Below are positions 17,667 through 26,069 of a DNA stretch of 64,000 nucleotides, piece after piece (position 1 is the stretch's first letter; each line of letters starts with the position of its first letter). Source of the DNA: Oscillospiraceae bacterium (GTDB lineage: Bacteria > Bacillota > Clostridia > Oscillospirales > Ruminococcaceae); assembly GCA_016296505.1 (NCBI GenBank), contig JAEDJD010000009.1, positions 1 to 64,000 on the forward strand, given 5' to 3'. A model generated the notes under the pieces. The model saw only the letters and a list, made by a program, of their open reading frames with translations. It was not told where the DNA came from and ran no database searches. A program made the translations under genes and the position numbers.

Positions 17667-18679
17667 TAACAAAGCTGCTGGACGCGCAGGATGTTGCTGA
17701 AGCTGCGGCATGGATTCAGCGCGGCGAACCTGTCGGGATGCCAACGGAAACCGTATACGGGCTTGCCTGCGACGCCTTGAATCCGGACGCCGTGCGCAGA
17801 GTGTTTGCCGCAAAGGGCAGACCGGCAGATAATCCGCTGATCGTGCATATTGCCGATTTTGCGGACTGGGCGCCGCTTGTAAAGGAGATTCCGCCGCTTG
17901 CGCAAAAACTTGCGGAACAATTCTGGCCCGGCCCGCTGACGATCATTTTGCCGCGTACTGAGCAGATTCCTGCCGTGACGGCTGGCGGATTGGATACCGT
18001 CGGGGTGCGGTTTCCGGCGCATCCGGTTGCGCAGGCATTGATTCAGGCGTCGGGCGTACCGCTTGCCGCGCCGTCCGGCAACCGTTCCGGCAGTCCAAGT
18101 CCGACAACCTCTGCGCATATGATGCAGGATATGGATGGGCGTATTCCGGCGGTTTTAGAGGGCGGAAGCTGTCTCTGCGGCGTCGAGTCAACCGTGGTCG
18201 CATTGGATGACGCGCAGACGATTCGCGTATTGCGTCCGGGTTTTGTCACGCCGGAGCAGCTCGGTAGGATTGCGGAAAATGTGATCGTGGATGACGCCGT
18301 GCTTACGAAGCTTTCAACGAACGCGATTGTACGTTCGCCCGGTATGAAATATAAGCACTATGCGCCGAATGCGCAGGTGACGCTTGTGCAGGGCGATCAG
18401 GACGCATTTCTGCAATATATGCAGCCGCGGCTTGCAGCAGGCGTCTGCGCGCTGGTGTTCGACGCGGACGCGGCGGCTTGTAAAGCGCGCGGAATCCCAT
18501 ATCATACCTATGGCGATACGGATGAAGCGCGGGCGGCAGCGTTTTTTGCTGCGCTGCGTGAGGCGGATGCCGCGCATATCACGCATTTGTACGTGCGCGC
18601 GCCGCGTACCGATGGCGTCGGGCTTGCAGTGTATAATCGTTTGATTCGCGCCGCCGGCTATGACGTTGTTCAGGTGTGA
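17663..18679 (+). CDS. tsaC: L-threonylcarbamoyladenylate synthase (Sua5/YwlC type)
   Basis: Makes threonylcarbamoyl-AMP from threonine, bicarbonate and ATP, the first step of t6A modification of ANN-decoding tRNAs. The YrdC-type domain occupies residues 1 to about 205, with the signature GMPTETVYGLACDA and substrate-site residues in PSGNRSGSPSPT. The extra C-terminal Sua5 domain (about residues 230-338) makes this the long Sua5/YwlC form rather than short TsaC. Coupling with prfA places two translation-fidelity genes in one transcript, a common Firmicute arrangement. Confidence 0.95.
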   Translation: MITKLLDAQDVAEAAAWIQRGEPVGMPTETVYGLACDALNPDAVRRVFAAKGRPADNPLIVHIADFADWAPLVKEIPPLAQKLAEQFWPGPLTIILPRTEQIPAVTAGGLDTVGVRFPAHPVAQALIQASGVPLAAPSGNRSGSPSPTTSAHMMQDMDGRIPAVLEGGSCLCGVESTVVALDDAQTIRVLRPGFVTPEQLGRIAENVIVDDAVLTKLSTNAIVRSPGMKYKHYAPNAQVTLVQGDQDAFLQYMQPRLAAGVCALVFDADAAACKARGIPYHTYGDTDEARAAAFFAALREADAAHITHLYVRAPRTDGVGLAVYNRLIRAAGYDVVQV

Positions 18680-18722
18680 CGGATGTTTCGTATGAAGTCA
18701 TCATAGAAAATGAAAATAGCCC

Positions 18723-18751
18723 TTGACTTTCCAGTGGAAATATAGTATACT
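18723..18751 (+). promoter_or_regulatory. Promoter for the rny leader
   Basis: TTGACT (18723-18728), 17-base spacer, TATACT (18746-18751). Confidence 0.75.
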
Positions 18752-18757
18752 ATATCT

Positions 18758-19008
18758 TGTGTATTATGCATTGCACCGGAAGTCAGGGCTGTTTCTGTTT
18801 GAGCCGTGCTTCCGATGGTGTTTTGCGGCAGATGCCGCTGTTGATCTTTTTTGAACGCCTATATTGCCGCGTCAGGGCGGCGTCAGGCTTGCGATAAGGG
18901 TGCTCCCATGGGACGCACCCCCATATGATTACGATAATACTGATTATCCAACGGCGTGTTTCCTGCCGCAGAATCAAATGATATATACAATGTCAATTTG
19001 AAAATGTT
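18758..19008 (+). ncRNA. Long structured leader upstream of rny, family unknown
   Basis: About 265 bases separate the promoter from the rny start and contain no open gene. Several stems are visible: CGGAAG with CTTCCG enclosing GGCT with AGCC (about 18776-18821), GCGGC-AGAT-GCCGC (about 18825-18839), GCCGC with GCGGC (about 18863-18882) and GGGTGCTCC with a matching GCACCC arm (about 18898-18923). No intrinsic terminator T-run follows any stem. It could be a cis-regulatory leader or a processed RNA; I do not recognise a known riboswitch. Confidence 0.45.
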
Positions 19009-19024
19009 AGGAGGAAAGCACAGT

Positions 19025-20713
19025 ATGACACTTAGTACCCTCATGCTGGTTGCAGCGCTGAGTCCTGCGGTTTCGGTTTTGTTGATTATTGTCGCACTGG
19101 TTGCCGGTGCTGCAATCGGTATGGCATTCGGTACCTCGCGCGCGAAGCAAGACGTCAATGCGCAGATCGAAAAAGCAGAATCTCGCGGTATCGCAAAGGG
19201 CATCGAGCAGCGGAAGCGTGACGCGGAAGCTGCAATCGGTAGTGCCGAAAAGGAAGCAGAACGAATTCGCAGTACGGCTTCCAAGGAAGCTGAGGACCGC
19301 AAAAAAGCCGCGCTTGTTGAAGCGAAGGACGAGATTTTTAAGCTGCGTTCCGACGCAGAAAAGGAAATCAAAGACCGTAGAGCCGATATGAGCCGGCAGG
19401 AACGCAGAATCCAGCAGAAAGAAGAAAATCTCGACAAGAAAACAGAGCATTTTGAACGCAAGGAAGAACAGCTCCAAACGAAAATCCATCAGGCTGAAGA
19501 ACGCCTTGCAGAAGCAGAGCAGATCAAGAAAGCCGGTACGGAGGAAATCGAACGCCTCAAACGCAGTGAGATTGATATGCTCGAACGTATCTCCGAATTT
19601 ACCAAGGAGCAGGCAAAGGAATATCTGCTCGAACAGCTCGACCAGAATCTTGTGCATGAAAAGGCCGTCAAAATTTCTGCGTATGAACAGCAGATCAAGA
19701 CGTCCTGCGAGGATATCGCCCGCAGCCATATCTCTATGGCAATCGCGAAGTGTGCAGCAGAACAGGTTTCCGAGGTCGCAGTTTCCGTCGTCCCGCTGCC
19801 GAATGATGAAATGAAAGGCAGAATTATCGGACGCGAGGGCAGAAATATTCGCTCGATCGAATCCTTGACCGGCGTGGATCTCATCATTGACGATACGCCG
19901 GAGGCAATTACGCTGTCCTGCTTTGATCCGGTTCGCCGCGAGGTGGCGAGAATTGCGCTCGAAAAACTGATCGTGGACGGCAGAATTCATCCGGCAAGTA
20001 TCGAGGAGAAAGTCGATAAGGCGCGCAGAGAAGTCGAAAAACGTATCAAGCAGGAGGGCGAACGCGCCGTTCTCGAAACCAATGTACATGGTCTGAATCC
20101 GGAGCTGATTCGTCTGCTCGGCAGACTGACCTTCCGCACAAGCTATCGCCAGAACGTCCTCAATCACAGCATCGAGGTCGCTACGCTTTCCGGTATCCTT
20201 GCCGCGGAGCTTGGCATTGACGCCAATATGGCGAGACGCGCTGGTTTGCTGCACGATATCGGTAAGGCACTGACCGCCGAAATCGAAGGCTCGCACGTCG
20301 CGATCGGCGTGGATGTCTGCCGCAAGTATAAGGAGCCGGCAGAGGTGATTCATGCGGTTGAAGCGCACCATAACGACGTCGAACCGCGCACCGCAATCGC
20401 TTGTATCGTTCAGGCGGCGGACGCGATTTCTGCTGCGAGACCGGGTGCCCGCAGCGAGAATCTTGAAAGCTATATCAAGCGTCTGCAAAAGCTTGAGGAA
20501 ATCTGTATGTCCTACGAGGGCGTGGAGAAATGCTATGCGATGCAGGCTGGCAGAGAGGTTCGTATTATGGTCAAGCCGGATGTCATTGACGATGAGCGTA
20601 TGGTGCTTGTTGCAAGAGAAATCGCGCAGCAGATCGAAAATGATATGGAATATCCCGGTCAGATCAAGGTCAATCTCATCCGTGAGAGCCGTGCTGTCGA
20701 TGTCGCAAAATAA
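19025..20713 (+). CDS. rny: Ribonuclease Y
   Basis: Membrane-anchored endoribonuclease that starts mRNA decay in many Firmicutes. The 562-residue product has the standard order: an N-terminal membrane segment (VSVLLIIVALVAGAAIGMA), a long charged coiled coil to about residue 200, a KH RNA-binding domain (IIGREGRNIRSIE) and an HD metal-dependent nuclease domain with HDIGKALTAE and HHNDVEPRT. AGGAGG at 19009-19014 fixes the start at 19025; the longer in-frame start at 18956 lacks a binding site. It is preceded by an unusually long structured leader and followed by a terminator-like hairpin. Confidence 0.96.
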   Translation: MTLSTLMLVAALSPAVSVLLIIVALVAGAAIGMAFGTSRAKQDVNAQIEKAESRGIAKGIEQRKRDAEAAIGSAEKEAERIRSTASKEAEDRKKAALVEAKDEIFKLRSDAEKEIKDRRADMSRQERRIQQKEENLDKKTEHFERKEEQLQTKIHQAEERLAEAEQIKKAGTEEIERLKRSEIDMLERISEFTKEQAKEYLLEQLDQNLVHEKAVKISAYEQQIKTSCEDIARSHISMAIAKCAAEQVSEVAVSVVPLPNDEMKGRIIGREGRNIRSIESLTGVDLIIDDTPEAITLSCFDPVRREVARIALEKLIVDGRIHPASIEEKVDKARREVEKRIKQEGERAVLETNVHGLNPELIRLLGRLTFRTSYRQNVLNHSIEVATLSGILAAELGIDANMARRAGLLHDIGKALTAEIEGSHVAIGVDVCRKYKEPAEVIHAVEAHHNDVEPRTAIACIVQAADAISAARPGARSENLESYIKRLQKLEEICMSYEGVEKCYAMQAGREVRIMVKPDVIDDERMVLVAREIAQQIENDMEYPGQIKVNLIRESRAVDVAK

Positions 20714-20728
20714 CGTAAATCAATCTGA

Positions 20729-20766
20729 AATGCGCATGATTCCGTTTGAGTCATGCGCATTGTTGT
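20729..20766 (+). terminator. Hairpin terminator after rny
   Basis: AATGCGCATGA (20729-20739) pairs perfectly with TCATGCGCATT (20751-20761). The downstream tract TGTTGT is only moderately T-rich, so termination may be partial. Confidence 0.6.
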
Positions 20767-20780
20767 AAAAGAGTGGTATT

Positions 20781-22490
20781 ATGGCTAAAACAATTTTCGG
20801 AACATCTGAGAAATCAAACTTTATCCTGAATATGGATATAGACAAATATCGGCGCTTTTGCGGTAAGCTGATGCTTGGTATGCTCTGGGCGGTCGCCGCT
20901 TCCGAGGGCGTCAATCAGTTGACATATGCCGTAAACAGTAGTTTTTCCGATATGGTGAACGCAGGCGGTTTGAGTATGGCTTTTGCACTGCTGATGATTA
21001 TGCTGCGTGCGGTTGCGATCGTTTTCTCCATTGCCGGCGTGCTGGCAATTATTACGGTCGTGATCGGTCTGATGCGCAAGCAACTGACAAAAAGCACTGC
21101 AGTACCCTATCTTATGCTTGCGGCTTTGCTTGGATGGGCGGCTGTTTCGCTGTTTCATTCCTATGATCTCAAAACCTCGTTTTTTGGTCTGGACGGCAGA
21201 GATGAGGGTTGGCTGGCGCTTTTGATATACGCTGCGCTTTTTTATCTCGGTACGATGCTCCGGCGGAAAGCGGATCGGGAATATTTCCTGCGCGGTATCC
21301 TGAATTTCGGCATTGTGCAGGGGCTTTGGGGCTTCTTTCAGGCGCTTCCGTTTATCGACTATATTGATTCCACCAAGGGACTCAACGCCTACCGCAATAT
21401 TGATCCGATGCTGTATTGGAATGTACGGTTGCCTGCCGGTCTGACGGACAGCCCGATTTCTTATGCGATGATGCTTGGAATGTTTGCGGCAATCGCGATT
21501 CCGGCTGCAATGTTTGCGGCGGAGAAATCGGTTCGTCTGCGCGGCATGGTCTGTGCGGGGCTTTCGGTGATGATGGCATTCCGGACGCAGACGATTGCTG
21601 GAATCATTGCCGGAAGCGGTGCGCTGCTGCTTGCTGTGATCTTCTTTGCAGCAAAGCGAAAGCAGACTGTCGGAAAAGCGTTTGCTGTCCCCGTCACAGC
21701 GGTCTGTGCAACCGCGTTGGCAGCCGGATGGATTTATGCGGCACCAGCCATCAATCATATGTATTATCGTCCGGATAAGACCGATATTCAGCAGCCGGAG
21801 GAAGGTCTCGCTTATGTCGCATGGGAAACCGATATCGCAGAAGCGCAGCTCCCGAACGGCTTTACGATTTCCGACCGTGACGGCAATCAGTATCCTGCGC
21901 TGTATGACGGCGGCATTGTTTGGGATGACGGTTTCTATCGTTTGAGCACTGCGGGCGCGTATTCCAGAATGCGTGCGGAAACCTTTAACATATACGACGC
22001 TGCATCGGTGCTGCGGTATTGCCGTGAACAGGGCGTCCGTGCGATCAAAATTGATCCGCTGCTCGGCGTTGGTCCGGATAATTTTTCTTACTCGCAGCTC
22101 CGAACCTCGTATACGATTGCGGCAAATCAGAATGCGGTCGATCGTCCGTATAATGATCTGCTGTATATCGCGGCAACGCGCGGAATTCCCTCGCTGGTGG
22201 GATATCTGGCGCTGTTGGCGATCTGCTTCGTGCTCGCATGGAAACGGAAAAATGTTCTGCATAGCTGGACGCTCCCGGCAGCGGGCGGTGCGGTTTTGCT
22301 GTATACGGCGGCTTCTCTGACCGGTATCTCGGTGCTGACGGTAGCGCCGATGTTCTGGTGCTTGCTCGGAATGCTTGCGGCAGAGCCGATCGCAGAGCCT
22401 GTGAAAACGGGGAAAAGCTCAAAGAAACAGTCTCCGGATGACGCTGGAAATCAGCAGAATCAGAAGCATAATAAAAAGAAAAAGAAGTAA
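20781..22490 (+). CDS. O-antigen ligase/Wzy-like polytopic membrane protein
   Basis: A 569-residue membrane protein with about ten hydrophobic segments. A central block of membrane helices (residues 100-310) is followed by a large extracytoplasmic loop (about residues 315-445) containing the conserved-looking GVGPDNFSY, which resembles the loop motif of the O-antigen ligase (Wzy_C/WaaL) superfamily; two or three helices and a basic lysine-rich tail close it. Relatives polymerise or attach glycans on lipid carriers or proteins, but the substrate here is unknown. No glycosyltransferases are adjacent. Expression may come partly from readthrough of the rny terminator. Confidence 0.75.
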   Translation: MAKTIFGTSEKSNFILNMDIDKYRRFCGKLMLGMLWAVAASEGVNQLTYAVNSSFSDMVNAGGLSMAFALLMIMLRAVAIVFSIAGVLAIITVVIGLMRKQLTKSTAVPYLMLAALLGWAAVSLFHSYDLKTSFFGLDGRDEGWLALLIYAALFYLGTMLRRKADREYFLRGILNFGIVQGLWGFFQALPFIDYIDSTKGLNAYRNIDPMLYWNVRLPAGLTDSPISYAMMLGMFAAIAIPAAMFAAEKSVRLRGMVCAGLSVMMAFRTQTIAGIIAGSGALLLAVIFFAAKRKQTVGKAFAVPVTAVCATALAAGWIYAAPAINHMYYRPDKTDIQQPEEGLAYVAWETDIAEAQLPNGFTISDRDGNQYPALYDGGIVWDDGFYRLSTAGAYSRMRAETFNIYDAASVLRYCREQGVRAIKIDPLLGVGPDNFSYSQLRTSYTIAANQNAVDRPYNDLLYIAATRGIPSLVGYLALLAICFVLAWKRKNVLHSWTLPAAGGAVLLYTAASLTGISVLTVAPMFWCLLGMLAAEPIAEPVKTGKSSKKQSPDDAGNQQNQKHNKKKKK

Positions 22491-22512
22491 TTCTGATCGC
22501 GCAATCGTAAAT

Positions 22513-22563
22513 AAGCCGCGCAGTGAAGCCAATACGCTTCATTGCGCGGCTTTCCTGTTTTTT
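22513..22563 (+). terminator. Intrinsic terminator before ruvC
   Basis: AAGCCGCGCAGTGAAGC (22513-22529) pairs with GCTTCATTGCGCGGCTT (22536-22552) with one G-U pair, followed by TTTCCTGTTTTTT. Confidence 0.85.
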
Positions 22564-22609
22564 CGGCAATTTGCCTTTTTTCCGAGGGCAATTTTTTCAC
22601 TTTATCCCA

Positions 22610-22638
22610 TTGCAATTCCCGTCATTATATGGTATAAT
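22610..22638 (+). promoter_or_regulatory. Promoter for the ruv cluster
   Basis: TTGCAA (22610-22615), 17-base spacer, TATAAT (22633-22638), about 30 bases before ruvC. Confidence 0.8.
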
Positions 22639-22670
22639 AGAATAGAATATTTATGGGAGGCTGAGAAACC

Positions 22671-23150
22671 ATGCGGATTCTCGGAATTGATCCGGGCTAT
22701 GCAACGGTCGGATTCGGTATTGTCGATTATCAGGGAATGAATTTCCAGACGGTCGAATTCGGCGCCATCCTGACGCCGGCGCATACCGATTTTAACGGTC
22801 GATTGCTGCAAATCTACGAGGATATGGACTTTCTGCTCTCCCGTTACCGTCCGCAGGCAATGGCGGTGGAAAAACTCTATTTCAATACGAATAAAACAAC
22901 CGGCATTATGGTTGCGGAGGCGCGCGGCGTTATTTTACTTGCCTGTGCCAAACATCAGATTCCGGTATCCGAATATACGCCGCTGCAAGTGAAATCTGCC
23001 GTCGTCGGCTACGGTAAGGCGGAAAAGCAGCAGGTTATGGATATGACGCGGCGTATTCTGCGGCTGAGCGAGGTGCCGAAACCCGATGACGCTGCCGACG
23101 CGCTGGCGCTTGCAATCTGTCATGGGCACTGCGCAAAGCCGGATTACTGA
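22671..23150 (+). CDS. ruvC: Holliday junction resolvase RuvC
   Basis: Endonuclease that cuts Holliday junctions symmetrically during recombinational repair. The 159-residue product carries the catalytic acidic residues: Asp in MRILGIDPGYATVGFG, Glu in MAVEKLYFNTN, and the Asp pair in PDDAADALALAICH. GGGAGG lies about 11 bases before the ATG. It heads the ruv cluster and is 18 bases upstream of ruvA. Confidence 0.96.
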   Translation: MRILGIDPGYATVGFGIVDYQGMNFQTVEFGAILTPAHTDFNGRLLQIYEDMDFLLSRYRPQAMAVEKLYFNTNKTTGIMVAEARGVILLACAKHQIPVSEYTPLQVKSAVVGYGKAEKQQVMDMTRRILRLSEVPKPDDAADALALAICHGHCAKPDY

Positions 23151-23168
23151 TTTCACGGAGGAACTGCT

Positions 23169-23771
23169 GTGATAGACCATATTCGTGGCAAAATTTCTTA
23201 TAAGGAACCAAATCTCGTTGTGATCGAATGCGCCGGCGTCGGCTATGCCTGTCGGACAAGTTTGCAGACGGCTTCGGCGGTTGGCGCGGTGGCGGAGGAA
23301 GCTCTGCTCTATACGCGCCTGATCGTGCGTGAGGATGAGATCGCGCTCTATGGCTTCTCGGAACGCAGTGAACGCGGCTGCTTCGATCAGTTGACCAGCG
23401 TTTCCGGCGTCGGTCCGAAAGCGGCGCTCGCAATCCTTTCCGATTTTACGCCGGATCGCTTTGCGCTTGCAGTTGCGGCAGGAGATTTTAAACAATTTAC
23501 CAAAACCAAGGGCATCGGTGCGAAAACTGCACAGCGTATCGTGCTGGAGCTGAAAGATAAGGTTGCAAAGTCCGTGCAGAGTGCAGGATTGCCGGCTGCC
23601 CCGATGACAGTCGGTAACGGAAATCTGGAAGAAGCCATGAGCGCTTTGCAGGTGCTCGGTTATTCGCAGAGCGAGGTCGCAGGCGTGCTGTCTGTTCTGG
23701 ATCCGGCGCTTTCTTCCTCAGAACTGATTCGGCTGGCGCTGCTTCAGCTCGGCAAGAATATGTTCAAATGA
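23169..23771 (+). CDS. ruvA: Holliday junction DNA helicase subunit RuvA
   Basis: Binds the four-way junction as a tetramer and recruits RuvB for branch migration. The 200-residue product shows the N-terminal OB fold (IRGKISYKEPNLVVIECAGVGY), two helix-hairpin-helix motifs (SVSGVGPKAALAIL and TKGIGAKTAQRIVLEL) and a C-terminal three-helix RuvB-binding domain after a flexible linker. GTG start at 23169 with GGAGGAA upstream. Confidence 0.96.
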   Translation: MIDHIRGKISYKEPNLVVIECAGVGYACRTSLQTASAVGAVAEEALLYTRLIVREDEIALYGFSERSERGCFDQLTSVSGVGPKAALAILSDFTPDRFALAVAAGDFKQFTKTKGIGAKTAQRIVLELKDKVAKSVQSAGLPAAPMTVGNGNLEEAMSALQVLGYSQSEVAGVLSVLDPALSSSELIRLALLQLGKNMFK

Positions 23772-23850
23772 GTAGCTGTGTGGCAAAAACTGCGTATCTG
23801 CTTGTGATATCAGCAATTTTTCAACAGAATTCGAAAGGGGGTTATGAAAC

Positions 23851-24996
23851 ATGAGACAGAATCGGAATCAAATTGCAGCCGCACTGATTGTTTTGCTTAG
23901 TACAGGATTGCTTTTCGGATGCGGCGATACGCAGACGCAGACTGCCGATACGCGCAGTATGGTCGCAGAGCAGACCGTCGCCGCAGATGTTGACGACGAT
24001 CGTGGGGATCTGAATGGCGATGGCGCGCAGGATGTGCAGGACGCGCAGCTCTTGCTGCAATATTATACGGAAAACACGCTTGCCGGCAATCAGCAGAGCT
24101 GGGATGCAATGCTCGGTCCGGAGGGCGCTGCGCGTGCCGATCAGGCTGCCGCATACCGCGTTCTGAAGCAGTATCTGGAGGCAAGTAAAAACGGCGACGC
24201 CAAGCTTATGATGAAAAGCTCCGATATGAGCGATCTTTTGCGGTTTGCCGATAGTACGCTGGATATGGAAGAAGATCTGGGTGCAGAGCAAATCGACAGC
24301 TATACGATCGGTGAAGGGTATACGGATCCGGAGAAACTCGTGGAATTCCAGCAACTCGTCGATCAGGTGCTCGCAGATATGGCGTTTGTCATAAATAATA
24401 ATGATGAAAATGAAGGATCGTCAGCGCTGTCTATGACGCTTTTGCTCGGATATATGGTTAAACCCGTTACAAAGCTCTATGTTTTCCCCGTCACGACAAC
24501 AGTTGACGGCGAGACATCAAGCACGGAAATGGCCGTTACCTGCGATGACCAAGGCGAATGGTACGTGAATACCGGAATCGGCGTGTTTATGTATGAATTC
24601 TTTGAAATCGCTCAAAAATCAGCGGTAAATAGTTATGCAAAGTCTGTTCGCCACGCAGTGGATGCGTCGTTGATGGAAATGAAAGAGGAAGGCATTGATC
24701 TCAGCCAGTTCAATGGAGATTTCCGGTTTTCAGGCGAGGATTTTGAAAATGTGACCGAACCTGTAACCACTGCGCCAGCTGCCGATATGCTGAAATGTAG
24801 AATCGCTTTGTATTATATGGAAGCGTCCGAGCTGGATGAGGTGATGATCCGTATTCAGAACGGTACCTGCATGGCAGTCGCCATCAGAACCAATCCGGAA
24901 AATGGAAACCGAATCGGTACCTATCCTGTCTGCGATAGTATTATGGACGATATGCCGCTTGAAGAAGCATTGGAACAATCGACTGCCATTTATTGA
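23851..24996 (+). CDS. Lipoprotein with a single dockerin-like EF-hand repeat
   Basis: A 381-residue predicted lipoprotein: signal peptide with lipobox LLFGC at about residues 20-24, then a short acidic region with GDLNGDGAQDVQDAQLLLQYY, which matches one F-hand repeat of a type I dockerin (Ca-binding DxNxDGxxxxxD). True dockerins have two such repeats; only one is seen. The rest (residues 80-381) is not recognised and looks soluble, alpha/beta. GGGGG lies about 10 bases before the ATG at 23851. It sits between ruvA and ruvB without an evident promoter of its own; a functional link to recombination is unlikely. Confidence 0.75.
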   Translation: MRQNRNQIAAALIVLLSTGLLFGCGDTQTQTADTRSMVAEQTVAADVDDDRGDLNGDGAQDVQDAQLLLQYYTENTLAGNQQSWDAMLGPEGAARADQAAAYRVLKQYLEASKNGDAKLMMKSSDMSDLLRFADSTLDMEEDLGAEQIDSYTIGEGYTDPEKLVEFQQLVDQVLADMAFVINNNDENEGSSALSMTLLLGYMVKPVTKLYVFPVTTTVDGETSSTEMAVTCDDQGEWYVNTGIGVFMYEFFEIAQKSAVNSYAKSVRHAVDASLMEMKEEGIDLSQFNGDFRFSGEDFENVTEPVTTAPAADMLKCRIALYYMEASELDEVMIRIQNGTCMAVAIRTNPENGNRIGTYPVCDSIMDDMPLEEALEQSTAIY

Positions 24997-25177
24997 TAGA
25001 GAGAGTAAGATACAGCCAGAAAATGGGGAATTGTACGGCGTGAGTGAATATGCTGCGCGGATGTGCAGCTGTAAATGGATTTTGTTGACGGAATGAACGG
25101 ACGGATTTGTTATGCTTTGCTATGGCGCTGCATGGCGGCTTGACCCGATTACAGATATTGCGGTATGTGAGCTGTGA

Positions 25178-25206
25178 GGACAGAATCTGAACCGGAGATT
25201 CTGTCC
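25178..25206. other. Strong hairpin without T-run
   Basis: GGACAGAATCT (25178-25188) pairs perfectly with AGATTCTGTCC (25196-25206) across a 7-base loop. No T-tract follows, so it is not a standard intrinsic terminator. It lies in a 291-base gap (24997-25287) that otherwise shows no gene; a weak TTGACG-17-TGTTAT promoter-like pair lies near 25084-25112. Confidence 0.5.
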
Positions 25207-25287
25207 GCATCATACTTGCGGCGTCCGGCGCTGCATGAAATCCGGCATCAATTTCAGCATAGACTGAGAAAAAAGGAGGATCTGGCT

Positions 25288-26013
25288 ATGAATCTTGACG
25301 AATTACTGAAGGAAGCGATCACAAAACCGGAAAAACGTGCGCTGTTTTTGCAAATGCTCATCAAAAGCGATGTGTATGTCATTTGCAAAAAGCCTGTCAA
25401 GCAGGATGAGGTCAACGGCGGCATTTCGATGGAACTCGTAACAACGCAGAATCCGGACGGCGACATTTTTATCCCGTTCTTTACAAGCTACCGTTCTTTG
25501 CAGCAGTTTGCAAAGCGCTATGTGAACTGCTATCGCATGAACTGTCTGCGCCTGTTTGATTTGATTCAATCTGCGAACGCAGTGCTGAACCCCAATTCCT
25601 ACGGCAAGGAGTTTTCCTCTCAGGAGATCAAGAGCATCCTCATGGTTGCGCGAAACCTCAAAATTCCGGCAATTTCGATGAAAGACGATGAAATCATCGA
25701 ATATCGCCGCAATCAAAAAGATCTTGATCACCTGATCCGTCCGCTGACGCGCTATCTGGCAAGGCAGGCGAATGTCGACGCCTGTTATCTTGTGGAAATG
25801 GTGCGCGGCTGCGAGCGTCCGCAAACGCTGTTTGTGTTTGATATGAACGGCAATACGCGCAAGCTGTTCTTCCCGCTTTCCAAATATATGCAGAATTATT
25901 CCAAAACCGGCGATTCGCTCGTGTTTATCAGTCTGGAAGAACCCGCTGCCAAAAAGGCGATTGTGGGTATTGATCCTTTCTATATCCGTAAGAAGCGCTT
26001 CTTTGAGCGCTGA
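25288..26013 (+). CDS. SseB-family protein
   Basis: A 241-residue cytoplasmic protein. Residues 15-110 match the SseB N-terminal domain pattern (a short helix, then VYVICKK..., GDIFIPFFTSYRSLQQF). The C-terminal half, with CYLVEMVRG...TLFVFDMNG, resembles the SseB C-terminal domain. SseB-like proteins have no firm biochemical role; the E. coli namesake was found through enhanced serine sensitivity. GGAGGATCT places the start at 25288. A second, shorter SseB-like protein is encoded in the polyamine operon at 47214-47687. Confidence 0.7.
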   Translation: MNLDELLKEAITKPEKRALFLQMLIKSDVYVICKKPVKQDEVNGGISMELVTTQNPDGDIFIPFFTSYRSLQQFAKRYVNCYRMNCLRLFDLIQSANAVLNPNSYGKEFSSQEIKSILMVARNLKIPAISMKDDEIIEYRRNQKDLDHLIRPLTRYLARQANVDACYLVEMVRGCERPQTLFVFDMNGNTRKLFFPLSKYMQNYSKTGDSLVFISLEEPAAKKAIVGIDPFYIRKKRFFER

Positions 26014-26069
26014 GAACCGAACCGGTATCGGCTTCGGCAGTTATCTTTGATCGGAGAAACATTGTAGTT

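Noticed and set aside
18776..18925. 6S RNA or a known riboswitch in the rny leader
   Set aside because: The stems do not form the long rod with a central bubble expected of 6S RNA, and no riboswitch consensus I know could be matched.
19007..20488. Long minus-strand frame opposite rny
   Set aside because: Shadow of the RNase Y codon pattern; no start signal and low-complexity translation.
25178..25206. Intrinsic terminator upstream of the SseB-like gene
   Set aside because: The stem is strong but no T-run follows on either strand.
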